From Amblyornis subalaris (Eukaryota; Chordata; Aves; Passeriformes; Ptilonorhynchidae), in the NCBI GenBank assembly GCA_018881555.1, contig JACAXG010000018.1, positions 7,129,634-7,193,633 of the forward strand: DNA of 64,000 nucleotides. Reading direction: 5' to 3'. The position numbers were made by a program, and so were the translations under genes. Under the pieces are notes generated by a model. The model saw only the letters and a list, made by a program, of their open reading frames with translations, was not told the origin of the DNA and searched no databases. This document shows positions 12,301-23,485 of the stretch, in pieces. How positions within the stretch are numbered: the stretch's first letter is position 1; every line of letters starts with the position of its first letter.

Positions 12301-14173
12301 GTAAACAATCTTATTGAGTCTTGCTGTGCTAAGGGATGTGTGTGCACCTGTTTGTTTAGGAGAAGGCACTGTCTNATTCTGGGGTTCATAATTGATTGCT
12401 GCAGTAAATGTTGTCTTAAAAAAGCTATTTGACAGAAATCCGTAAGATCAGTCATTTGAAGCTGGGTTAAGTTGAAGTCTAATACTGTCCTTTTAAGAAG
12501 AAGGTAGTATGGTGTTCTGTGTTGGCATTTTCAAACATCAATACACAGTAAGCTGAACCTGAAAATACCAAAGAATATATAACAGAACAAGTTTCCTGCT
12601 TTGGATGAAACAAAATCTCTGGTTCAGAAACTGTTAAGAATAATGATCTAAGCCATATATAACCTCCTAAGCATACATTTTTTTAACCTTTGCAACTTGG
12701 TCTTCCTCCTCTTCCTTTCTGCTGTGTTTTCAGCTTCTGTAGACACTTCTCAGTTCTGTGTTTCAATACAGCAAGGCCTTCGGACAGATAGTAGTCCAAG
12801 ACCCACTAAATTTTTATGAATTTTAGGTTTCTGAGCTTATTAAACACTTCGGTATATTTAGCCCAAGTCAGCAAAGGCTGACTGATTTCTACATTCCACC
12901 AGCATGAGAGAGACCTATTCCTGTCTGGAGCCTCTTAGCTTAACAAATAATAATTCAAGGCCACTGTTGGCCTTTTCCAATTACCGCACTAAACCAGATA
13001 GTTCAAGTAAAAGAGCAAGCTAATTGATACTCTTTGAACCAGAGCTTATGATGTGTATTTCAATATCTAGTGTTTTCAGAAGATTTAAAAGCAATACAGT
13101 TGTGTTTGGATGTAAGCAAAATTAAAAATGCCTATTGAGAGCTTAAAATATCCTGATATTTAAACTTACAGTGACCTCTCAGCAGCATAAAAATAGTCCT
13201 TTAGGAAACATATTCATGTCAGCCAGTGCTAAATCTGAACAGAAGGTGAATTCCTTTTAAGCCTCTAGAAATACCTCCCCAGTACGGGCCAGCTTTAACA
13301 ACACATCCAGGAAATTAANGTTGATCTCTGTCTTAGCGAGAGGAGACACGAAAGGTTAGAAGTCATGAGCTTTTAGAGAGGTGAGCTAATTCCTTCTTGC
13401 AGTCTGCAGCAGTGGAAGTGTAAAAGGATAAGAGATGTATTCTTGGATAAACTATTGCCAAGCCATTCGGGTTGGTGGCTAAAGAGACCAGTGCCTCAAA
13501 GTCCATCTGAAATCTAGTAGAACCCAATGAAAAGCCCTAAATATCATATAGATCTAATGAGTGAACCATTGAATTCACACCACTGCAAAATGTTGAATAC
13601 ATTGACAGTATTTTTGTCCTGATGCTGGCACAGTGATGGAATGGAACATTCTAGAGGAAACAGCTAATCCAGCTAACCAAGTTCAAAATATAAAAGATCA
13701 GCTTAGTTACCTTGGTGAGTGTGTCACTAAAGTTTTTAAAAGACAGAGTTCTCAAGGAGAGAAATGCTTTCATTAGAACAAATCTACCTGTAAGACTCTC
13801 AGGCATCAGGCTTTTCCCAACACGCTTGTATCTTGCACATGCAGTCAGGCTGCCATTCAGGCATTTAAATGAAAGGATTATATTTTCATGTGAGCAGCAC
13901 CCATCAGAATTATGTTTCTCCTGGGGAGTTGCTGTCCACTGATCTATTTTGAAAATTTGCATCCTCATTTCATTTTATGTGCCTGGTTGGAAGATTTTGT
14001 GTGCTGAGCATTTTTGCCAACTCTGGGGTCTTGTAACAGTAGTCAGTATGCAGTTAACAGAAAATATTTGTATCTCATAACAGAGAAAACGTGAAGTGCG
14101 GTTTCTTCAAGTGTTAAAATGTAATAAAATTATTATTATTATTAACATTTTTTTTTTCCTTTAATAGTTTCAG
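9312..14173 (+). other. Intron of the GBA3 remnant
   Basis: 4.86 kb between the first and second recognised exons. It begins with GCAATT and ends with a long pyrimidine tract and TTTCAG. No repeat family or additional GH1-like exon was recognised inside. Open frames such as those at 10617-10898 and on both strands at 13651-13968 have no family resemblance. Phrases like FHWHSLSYPW at about 10700 are superficially GH1-like but do not extend. Confidence 0.6.
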
Positions 14174-14560
14174 GAGTCAATTATTACTGCAAAACCATTA
14201 ATAACCTNGGAAATGGCATCTTGCTCCCTCTATCACTTTGGTTTGCCTCAATCCTTAAAAAACAGAGATGACTGGAGATCTAAGAAGAACATTGAGACCA
14301 CTGATATTCATGTAAATTATTGCTTCAGAACATTTGGAGAATGAGTGATCATTACTAGTGGGGCTTATGTTGCTGCTATAGGTGGTTGTGGAAAAGGTAT
14401 AGCCCCACCATTAGTACCAGAGCTTACAAGGCAACTTATAATGTGTAAAAAGCTCCTGGTAAACCATGATGCAGTTGCGGTAATGTATTTGGAGAAAACA
14501 CTGTGGACTTGTGTCTATAGCTTGGAACTCAGATTGATAGAACCTCTATGAATTCTGCAG
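14174..14560 (+). pseudogene. GBA3: GBA3 pseudogene, central exon (frameshifts and stops)
   Basis: After the TTTCAG acceptor the reading begins as expected (GVNYYCKTINNLGNG), completing the codon split with 9311. At about 14218-14228 several bases are missing and the frame moves by one; the family block LYHFGLPQSLKNRDDW follows from 14228. In that frame an in-frame TGA (14342-14344) stands where the family has arginine after FG(D/E). The acid/base glutamate motif (TINE or TFNEP) is replaced by IITSGAY at about 14348-14368. A further shift lets TISTRAYKATYNV be read from 14407 and ends in TAA at 14446. GLVSIAWNSD (14505-14534) then runs into TGA TAG, while IEPL is read in yet another frame. 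The second half of this exon in other species, about 130 codons, is not recognisable before the next exon. At least three frame changes and several stops make this a clear pseudogene. Confidence 0.85.
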
Positions 14561-15136
14561 AAGATTTTTGGGGAGCCCATCTGGATGGCATAAGACATTG
14601 TACAAGATATAAATAAACAAGCCACCTTGGGATTTGTAATTTAATTTTTGCATGCTGGCTATAAAGAGTAGGGGCCTTAGTGTTTTCCTATCACCTTTGT
14701 ACTTGATAGCTATTCTACAGTTTGAAATGAAACACCAGTGTTATATCATCTTTTGAACTCCAGAAATTATCTTTCTGATGCCAGCAGTAAGGCTTTCCTG
14801 GCATGCATCTACTCCTGGCAACGGGACGTGTGGTGACTGCCAGTACCAAGGGGTTAAGGAGCAGTGACAATAAGCAGATGCTAATGCAGGAAAGATATTT
14901 TAGTCTTCTCATTAAAATAAGTCATTTCACTGTCTTCATGGATATTTGCACAGTTTTGCTTTTCCATTGTTAGTCATAAAAGGTCACTTCATGGAAAATT
15001 AAGTTAATAGGGTCAGTGCAATTTGATGAAAACTAGTTTTAGTTTGTAGCTTAGAAAAGATAGAGGGTAATGCATCTGATTTTATGGGCTTTCTTACATC
15101 TGTTCTGAATAAAACTTCTGCTCTCTCTTGTTCTAG
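14561..15136 (+). other. Eroded GBA3 central exon end plus intron
   Basis: A weak continuation of GH1-like sequence may reach about 14640 (KIFGEPIW followed by a stop), but it is too poor to claim. The rest is intronic and ends in the acceptor CTCTCTTGTTCTAG. Confidence 0.45.
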
Positions 15137-15260
15137 GATACATATAATAACCCTATAATTTACATCACTGAGAATGGATTTTCCCAAAGTGACCATGCTG
15201 TACTTGATGACAGACAGCGATGGGAGTATTTCAGACTGATTTTACAGGAAATTTTAAAAG
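15137..15260 (+). pseudogene. GBA3: GBA3 pseudogene, nucleophile exon (frame intact)
   Basis: A 124-base exon, open throughout, entered in phase 0 after TTGTTCTAG. Translation begins [19 protein letters not shown] and continues through [19 protein letters not shown]. The ITENG motif contains the glutamate that acts as the catalytic nucleophile in family GH1, and it is intact here. The segment matches mammalian GBA3 closely. Recognisable homology stops at AAAG (15257-15260), which is followed by GCAATG instead of GT, the same kind of change as at 9312. The exon keeps its frame although the exon before it is ruined, so either the loss is fairly young or the short exon has escaped lesions by chance. 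Confidence 0.85.
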
Positions 15261-15906
15261 GCAATGTTTAAAATTATGAAAGATCAATTGTGCAAACTTA
15301 ATATAATTTTACTTTGTGCTTATTTGCATTCAGCAATGACCAATGATTCTTGATGCTAAAACTTATGTAAATCAGAGTAAAGTGATGTGATTAGAAAAAA
15401 ATGTTTAGCTGAAAGAAAGCAGTTTTAATCTTGGTGTAGAAACAAAAGAAAAGGTGCTCCATGCATACATTATTTCTAAACTCGTTTTGTAAGGTCATAG
15501 TTCTTCATTGAGCAGAGCACCCATGTTCAAAAGTGCTTATCATTCATACTTCGTATTGTGCAGGATGTAAAGTTAAGTGCACCTAAAAACCTGACCATTG
15601 CATTTCATAATATCCTTACAGAATACAACCTCCCCCACACAGTGAGGTCTGTATAATAATTAATTCCTGTACACAGCCATTAAATCATTATAGTTCAGCT
15701 TCTGCCTTTAAGTCAAGGTGGTCAAAAAAGTCTTCAGCACCAGCAAAGCTCTGTTTTTATGATTTTCCTATAATTTTTGTATTGGCCCAATTTCCAGTCT
15801 TCTGGAAATTCCTTCCTTACCTTTCTTCTGTTGGTAGTATGCTCTAAAGTAATGTACCAGAATTAGATCTTCTCACTATGTAGCAAGTGAAATGCGTTTT
15901 AAGATG
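15261..15906 (+). other. GBA3 remnant intron, 5' part
   Basis: No features recognised. The conserved C-terminal block of the family (CAWSLLDNFEW region) is not found here. The stretch ends in AGATG, which is repeated after the LTR that follows. Confidence 0.5.
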
Positions 15907-17037
15907 TGTCCTGGTTTGAAAGACAGATATCTGTCAAGGAAGGTGGGAAACCTTCCTTGGATAGAGGATGACTCCCCTCCCTCCTCTGAATTACTATACC
16001 TTTGAAATTAAGGGGCTCTCAGGCAAAGATGTGGTAAAAAGAATAAGAGTTTTTTACTAGGATTATAAATATCTCTATATATATACCAAGACAGATAAAC
16101 GGCAACAGTAAGAGAACAGACAAACCAGTAACAGTCCCTTGTCTGTCATTGGGCGATTCTTCGCTGGGGCAGAGAGGCTGCGGTGACTCCCCCGTGGCTG
16201 CAGGGGGCGCTGTGGCGTGAGTGCGGCGACCTCTCCACGTGGCAATGGCAGCTCCGGAGAGCGGAAGAGGGAGAGGGGAGATCGCTCCCGGTGCGAACCC
16301 ACGGGGCAGCAGCCCGGCTCAGCACCAACCTTGGCAGCGGCAGCGAGAGGCACAGGCAGGCAGGGTTGACTGGGGAGCGATGGACCTCGGTATCACCCAC
16401 CGAAGGGACCAGCAGAAGGCAGGGACAGCAGAGATGAGCAGACCCTGGCGCCGACACATGTGGAGCAGAAACCCAGGCTGGTGGCAGAGGCGGCAGAGGC
16501 GAGCAGCTCGGAGTGGCGACAGTTACAGCATAACTCTGCACCCTGTGCCGTGGCAGGACCCTCGTGGAGACGTCCCAGTGTATCCGTGCTCTGGAGAGAG
16601 CGGGCAGAGATGCTGCAGTGTAGCGGTGTTCCTGGAGCAAAACCGGCACTCCGCTGCAGACACGACCATCTAACCGAACGCTGAGCTGAAAAAGGAGCAG
16701 CGAGCCCGGTCTCCACCCCCCTCTCGCCAAAATCTCAAAAGGTCTCCCTTCATCTCTCACGATGATAAACTCCAGCCTCTAGCAACAACTCCCTTGCCAA
16801 CATTTCCAGCTCTTGTTTCTTTAATTGGGGAAATTGTCCTGGCCTCTGGGTTGGGCAAGCGATCCCTTTTGCCCTTAATATCGCCCGTTTTCAGTGATCA
16901 GTGTGGAATGCGGATGGGTGGGCAACTTTCTTTGTCCTTAAGTATCGCTCGTTAGTTCCCAGCCAGCCCCTCCCCACCTACAGTCTCCCTGCTACATGGG
17001 GAAAGAAAAGAAATTCTCCATTGTTGAACCCATAACA
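15907..17037 (-). mobile_element. Solo LTR of an avian endogenous retrovirus, 5-bp target duplication
   Basis: The element starts TGTCCTGG and ends CATAACA (TGT...ACA ends). It is flanked on both sides by AGATG (15902-15906 and 17038-17042), a perfect target-site duplication, so the limits are exact. It is 1131 bp and has no internal retroviral genes, as expected for a solo LTR formed by recombination. The centre (about 16140-16700) is markedly richer in GC and CpG than its surroundings. That base composition explains the overlapping long open frames on both strands there, up to 204 codons, none of which resembles a protein. Strand is inferred only from similarity in style to LTR families I remember and is uncertain. 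It lies between the third recognised GBA3 exon and where the last exon should be. Confidence 0.75.
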
Positions 17038-17256
17038 AGATGTCAGTTCAATTAGATAACAGCTAGTATGCCTATTGTATTTGTCCAAAGTGATCACAAT
17101 CTGGAATGTCATATCATAGTTCAATAATTTTTGTAGGCATTTTTCCATTGTCATGCTTATTTGTTAATTTTGCTGTTTATATTCTTTATTTTATCATTAC
17201 TTTTGTTAAAATGTTCATGTAAAAGCTACCTTTCTATCTTCTTCCTTTTTGTTTAG

Positions 17257-17505
17257 GTTTGCAATTATGCAAAAATCCATGCCAATTACCTTTTTTTTCT
17301 ACAAGTAAGTAGGAGATGCAAAGACCATTTTCTGGCACTGAAACCAACTGGTAGGTCCTCTTTCTATCTGAAGCAGACAGGCCTTCTACCGCCTGTCTTT
17401 GGAGAGCACTTCCTGGGCTGTGCCATATCTGGCCCCAAGCCATGTCTGGAAACTAATAGCTGGCATCAGACAGCAGTTTTATCAAGGAGTTTTGTTTACT
17501 TTTAA
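17257..17505 (+). pseudogene. Possible remnant of the last GBA3 exon, or unrelated open frame
   Basis: A very good acceptor (CTTCCTTTTTGTTTAG ending at 17256) is followed by 82 open codons that begin exactly after the TAG and end at TAA 17503-17505. In that frame the start reads VCNYAKIHANYL, loosely like the YAKII block near the end of GBA3. Read in the phase the previous exon would require, it starts LQLC, loosely like the LQVYC start of the last exon, and soon hits a stop. Neither match is strong, and the conserved WSLLDNFEW block is absent. It could be an unrelated or chance open frame. Confidence 0.25.
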
Positions 17506-18985
17506 GTTTGTAGACAAGATATCTGGATTTGACTTTCTCTGAAGATGTAAAGAAATAACTAAACATTGGATTCTCACTGTTTGATGAAATGGAATTCATT
17601 TACCAACTCTAGTTGTTTGACAGTGTTTTAGAATGTACAATGGCCTATACTGAAGTAAACACTTAGGGTAGGTCTGATGAATCCCACTTTAATGCATTTG
17701 TTGATGCATTTGTTGACACAGTTTTCTTTATGAATAGTAACAAATGAATAGGACTAGCTGGGAGGTAGATTCTTATTGGGACACATCGAAAAATTGAGTA
17801 AAATTTACCTTTACCATTTCTTCAGTCCAAAAAAGCTTTTAAATGTATATGTGGNCCGAGTATAATTAGCGCAGCCTTACACAGGTTTAGTTAAATATGC
17901 AATTCAACATCAAGTTTATCATTTGATCCAGTAAAAAATCAAGGTGGAATGCTGGCTGAAACGGGTCCCTCTATGCAAACATAATACAGCTATTAAATCC
18001 ATCAGCTGTCGGGCACTCTCTGAAGAAATGTTAGTAACATTATCCCTGTGTAACTTTGTGCCTGCTACTCTGAGTAAACAGTTTGTCAAGGCCACTCTGC
18101 ATGTAATGACCCACGAATGAGCAAACCCAAAGTTTTCACCTCAGATTGATGCAAAGCGGGATACTCAAAGATGTTCACTTTATTCAGTGCTTAAATGCTT
18201 AACCATTTATTAAGTGTTACATGAAGCATAACAGTTTAATTGCTTTGCATACAGTGTCTACTCTACAATAATTCCTTGTCTTTTGAGCTAACTTTTGAAA
18301 TTATTAGTATAGACTCATTCATGCGAGGCGCCCTCAGTCATGACAGGAGACTGTGTGGATTCTGCTGTGGGATTTGGATGTCTACTTACTTTTTTTGACT
18401 AACCAAGAAATAAACATGCTTGACTAAAATGAGAGTATATCTACAGTTTGTTACTGCAGTTGTTAGAAATATTTTAGTATGTTGTAATTAGATTGATAGC
18501 ATCACCATTTAATCTTTTTTTTGTTAAAAACCTTCCTAGCTTTTAAGATACATGTTTACACTAGTTATGTTAATTTTGTCAGCCAAAATAATAAGGATCT
18601 TCCCTTTTCAAGATCTTGTGTTTTAGAAAGAGTTATGCTCTAGTACTCTGAAAATCAGGTACTCAGTGCCTCTCAAGCTACATGTCCAGAATTCCTAACA
18701 TTTTTGCTATCATCAGGGCTATATAAATTATGATATTTTGGAGGGCAGGAGAAGTCCTGCGTTGGTACATCAACACTGTCAGAGAAAATTGAGATTTTTA
18801 TTTTTTAGTTAGTTAACAAGACCAGAAAGAGCAATGTAAATATGCACTAGGAAATAGAGAGAACAGCGTGCAGCTACTATAAATCATATCATTGCTATTA
18901 TAGATGGGTACAACTGCTGCTGTGTTGCTTCTGCAATATATGAATAGATAAAAAAATCAATATTTTTATAAATGTGCATATACAT
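17506..18985. other. Gene-free sequence with candidate conserved noncoding stretch
   Basis: No transposable element recognised. The 17830-18420 part is low in simple repeats and has the look of conserved regulatory DNA, but that is an impression only. A 12-bp unit TGCATTTGTTGA is tandemly repeated at 17693-17704 and 17705-17716. Confidence 0.35.
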
Positions 18986-19790
18986 ATTTAGCACCTCGCC
19001 AGAGCCATAAGCATGCATGGTGCTTTACAGATAAATGAAAGTGATGTCTTCTTACCCCAAGGAACTGNATATCTAATTTAGATATAATGCATGAAGAGAT
19101 GACGAACAAAAAGGTGGATGAGAGGTAAAAAGAGAACATGGGTCAGAGTAGTCAAATGTTTTTTACTACAGTTGCTCTTTCTTAATTTTATGTAATGTAT
19201 GTTAAGGATGACATCTAGGCCAAAGATCAAGGCTGCCAAAAAAAAAAAAGGTTGTTGAAAGTACTTAGTTTTGAAAAGTGGAACATTCTAAAAAGGATAA
19301 TGTAGTTCCGTAAAGTCTGTGGAGGAGAGCAGTGCAAATATGGGTAAACTATTGCCAGAGGCAGCTGATGGAGAAGAGCAATGAAGGTATTCCATAGTCT
19401 GGCCGGTAGAAGATTATTAATAATGCTGATCGGAAGGAAAGAATGAATTAAATGAATTTTAGGTTGCAGAGGGCTGCAAGAAGTAGGCACTGGAAGTTAG
19501 TAGAAATAGCAAGTAAAGAAGTTGAGGATGATGTGATGTGATATGAGCAGAGGCAAATAAGAGGAAGATGAGCAAGAATAAATGTGAGCAAGCAGGATGA
19601 GATTTGGAAGTAAATAGGAAACATATGAACATTTAATTTGAAGTCAGCTAGAAGGTCAGCAGTAAAAGATGCAGGGCAAATAGGAGAAATGGTTGGGAGG
19701 AGAAAAGGATGTGTAAAGCTTAAGATTCAGATGGTGTTAATTTTCTCCTTAAATATGCTTGAATGAAGCAGAAGAGAAAATGAGATACAG
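18986..19790 (+). repeat. Ancient interspersed repeat, family unknown
   Basis: The run beginning AGCACCTCGCCAGAGCC, through TGGTGCTTTACAGATAAATG, the AGAAGAGCAATGAAGG part and a long purine-rich stretch (GATGTGATGTGATATGAGCA, then AGCAAGATGAG-like text) reads as a diverged old amniote repeat, perhaps the 5' noncoding part of an L2/CR1-like LINE. The strong purine bias of the + strand (AGAAGAAGATGAG-style) supports a repeat. I cannot assign a family without a library search. Confidence 0.35.
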
Positions 19791-22700
19791 AAAATGCTGA
19801 TGCAATGGGAAGTGCAGAGCAGAACTAGAACTGACAGTAAGCAAGGTGGTACAGTTAAGAAGATTTTTAAAAATTGAACTTTAAGTTAAACGCCGTTCCT
19901 GCTGGATAGCTTTTTGTGTCCTTTTTCCCTCAGACTTCTAAGAATTTTTACAAAACCTTTTATATATTGTTGTCACTGTGCACTCCAACCTTGCTCTCAT
20001 GAACTAACCATTTAGTCTGAGTTGTAGATATGTACAAGCCTGCTTTTGCTGCATTCCCCTGCACATAAAACAGTGAGGTTATAATGCAATACTCTAGTCC
20101 ATGAAAATATGATTTATTGTTAAATTAAATATGGATGTCATAATGTGAGCCCCTCGGGTCAACTATAAGCTTGAATGTTATTGAAAGAGCTGCAGCAGCA
20201 GCTCTGTTTCTTCATTGCCGCTGACAAAAATGCCTCTACAAATAGCATACAACAATGCAGACATATTAAGGAGTCTCTGAGATGTGCTGTCCCTGGCATA
20301 ACATTGCCATGTGACATTTTCAAGAACTATAAATACATTGACTGCATTATAGTGTAAAAGTTAAGAAGCTTTGCAGTAGTCACTGCAGAAGCATTAAAAT
20401 CAAGCTGAATTTGTTGTGAATACTATCAAGGATTGAAAGCTTTTAAAAACCCAAACCAACCCAAACAAAATAAACAACCAAGAAACCCTTAAAATCATAA
20501 AGATATAGCTAGGATAGTCCAATATTTTAATCAGTTTTTAGTGTAGTTTTAAAAGGTCCTGAACACACAAATATGATTCCATAAAATTTCAGTTAAATGC
20601 GGGGATTATAAATCCCCATTATGACAAGAGCAGACACATACTTTCTTAGAAAAGGTGTCTGAGACCATTTAGACAATAGAAGTCACAGTTGCCGCTTTGT
20701 AGCAGTATTGCATGTTACTTAAATTTTATACATCATTTTTTCACGTTAATCCTTTAATCTGGATGTTTTAACCTGTGAAAGTGAGCACTTTTTTTTTCTT
20801 TTAACTCTTGATCAGCGGTTTTGCAATGCAAAATTATGACAGAACATTTTCTTTCTACAAAATGTCCTGTAATCTGCCTTCAAAAGTGTTTTCAGTGAAA
20901 AAAATACCACAGTTGTGAGCCTGTGAGCTCGTGCTGGGAAAATTTCTCCTGGTCTTACGGTAATAGAAGCCTGGCCAGTACAACAATAGAAGAGGATCTC
21001 TGAAACAGATATGTGAGTGAATTTCTTCATTGCCACTGTTTTGACTTTGATTGAAAAAAAAACTAAATTAAAAGGCAGGTTATGCATTTGCTGCTAGATG
21101 TCTCTGGATTGATCAGATGGCCCCTGGGGAAAGGACTGGGTAAGACACAGGAGCTTTGTGTGCAGTGTTAGAAAGAGGGTAGCTAGACTGAGTGGTGCAG
21201 CAGTTTGTTCAAGTTGTTGGGAACAGGGATGTAGCCAGTATTTCACATCCTCACACAGTACCTGGGATGTGCTTTGATTCAGAAGTAACTAAACCCCAGC
21301 CCCCAGTGAACTGTTAGTTTTCAAAAGCTTTAGCAACTGCGGCACAAGAATAGCTCCTGCTCTGTAGAGGACAGAAACTGTGTGGGAGGCTTTAGTTACC
21401 TCGAAGAGGATGACCTAAGTAATTAGGCACTGTGAATGTTGTACTCCTGCTAGATAGCTCATGTTTAAGTCCCTGCTAGAAACCTCTTTGGAGTATTAGT
21501 TTTGTTACAGACATACTATTTTCTTTGCTTAGCAGTACTACTGCATTGTTGAAACAAAATTCAGTAGAGTTCAGCTTTGCTGCTGTTTGCCTTAGTTGTG
21601 CAAGCAAAACCTGGGGATCTCAACAGCTAACCAATTTCTAATCTCCAAATGACATCTCTGTGGCCAGAAAGTTAGAGGCAATTATTGCTCACCTGCCCTT
21701 TAGAGAGTTCCTGTAGGAAATTATTTGTACATGTACAATGTAATCCCCACATCAGAAGTAGCTGCTGTAGTTTTTTTGATTCTGCTTTTTTATTGTACAA
21801 GATGAAAGACAATGACAATGCTGCGGGGGAAAAAAAAACCCTCACAAACAAAAAGGAGGGATTTTGGCCTTTATGATGAATAAATAGTCTTTTATGAAAA
21901 TTGTGACTTTAAATTCATCAGTGGATAGCACGTAACATCATTGGGTTTGATATCAGTTCTAAGCCACATGCTTCATATGGAGTTGCCTTTCAGGAGTAAA
22001 TGTACTGAATCCACAGAGGCACATCATTAAAAAATACTGTGGCAGTGTTGTGTCTTTGAGACAGCTTTTAATTTATATCTCCTCTTTTTAAGATAATTCA
22101 GTTTTAAATAACTCAGGTCCGTTAAGTACATTCTAAATGCTTTCTTAGGATTATGTACAGGATCACTATTAGCAGAAACTAAGTTAATAAGTAATACAGT
22201 TTGGCTAAGTTTTTCCATATAGGCATATATCTTTCCTGTAATTGAGAGAGAAGTTCGGTTTATTAGAATAAGCATCTGTATTTACATATCTGTCACTTCT
22301 TAGTCACAGATTTATATTCCAGAAAAAGAGATTTTGCCTTTTAATATACAACAGGAAACATACTTCTTCTTAGGGCAGAGCGCATTACCAAAAATATTAT
22401 GAAAATTCATTTAAAAGGCATTATAAAATTATAGAGCAAGATATTAAATGTAGTAGTGATGGCATAACTTTTATCCCAAGGTGTTCATATGTTCCTGAGT
22501 ACTTTCCATGGGATGTATTAATGCTCTGCTTCTCATATTGCTGTTTAAGTGTCTGCTGTTGACCATTTAAGTAGATGGACCTGTGATATGATCATCCTTA
22601 TGTTCATTTGACAATTATTGACAAATGGATCCCTTCCAAGACATATTTTCAGAAATGCAAATAGAAGAATGAATGAGAAGATAAACTTACTTAGGTTCTA

Positions 22701-23359
22701 GTGTATTAAAAAAACACCACNTGTGTTTTGAAGTGCTTGGGTGGGTAGCTAACATATTATTATCCTGCTTCCAAGCTAGTTATTTTTCATTATGTTTCTG
22801 TGATAATATTAGCTCATAATTTGATTTCATGGGAGTTATTGTTATTCTAAAGGGTTGAAAATGATATAACTGCAGCTGTACAGGAATATTGCAATGTCAA
22901 ACAAAGTAGTGTCATTGCAGATCTACACATATGCTGCCACAATGTCAATATAAAAGGAAAGAAAACATTGATCAATAGAGCATAGTACCAGAAGTGATTG
23001 GACAAAATGCAAACAATGCATTATCTCTTATACAGTCTTATTAAATGAAAATACAACTTTCAGGCTATAACAACAGTGCATTGGATTTGAACTCGGATGT
23101 CTGGTTGTTGAAAGCCACTGCAATTTTTACTGAGCAAGTATATGCCCCCTCAATGCATTAACACATACGTTCAATATGACCTACTTTGTAATTGCTGTGG
23201 GAGTTTGCCTTTGCATTTTTTGATAGTTCTCTGTTCAGATTCTCAAGCATAGCATTGCATTAGCTTATTTGCATTGAATCAATTTTGCTGAGGATTCTCC
23301 CATTTTTATATAAAGAAGTACTTAGCTTTGTTACACAGGGAATGAAATATCTTGATATC
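19791..23359. other. Gene-free intergenic sequence
   Basis: No exon or transposable element supported. An A/C-rich low-complexity patch lies at 20440-20490. The 20130-20360 stretch, with CAGCAGCAGCTC and TATAAATACATTGACTGC, looks unusually complex for this region and could be a conserved noncoding element. Open frames are short and random-looking. Confidence 0.4.
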
Positions 23360-23485
23360 GGTGTTAAATAGGGAAATTGAGGTAGCACAAGTTCAGTGTA
23401 ATTTAGCTGAGGTCAAAAAGCAGATGGGATAATAATAGGAGTAGTACTTGGATTTTTCCACTCTCCTGTTCTGACTCTGTATGTG
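23360..23485 (+). repeat. MIR/CORE-SINE-like fragment
   Basis: The order of phrases AGGGAAATTGAGGTAGCAC, GTTCAGTGTAATTTAGC, TGAGGTCAAAAAGCAG and GTAGTACTTGGATTTTTCCA matches, with heavy divergence, the well-known MIR order (GGAAACTGAGGCACAGAG, TTAAGTGACTTGCCC, AAGGTCACACAGC, GGATTTGAACCC). It is an old tRNA-derived SINE core piece, consistent with an amniote genome. Confidence 0.5.

Noticed and set aside
13651..13968. Opposing 105- and 76-codon frames
   Set aside because: They mirror each other on the two strands within the GBA3 intron; no homology or splice context.
16146..16760. A 204-codon minus-strand frame and overlapping + strand frames
   Set aside because: They lie wholly inside the GC-rich centre of the LTR at 15907-17037, occur on both strands and in several frames, and show no domain.
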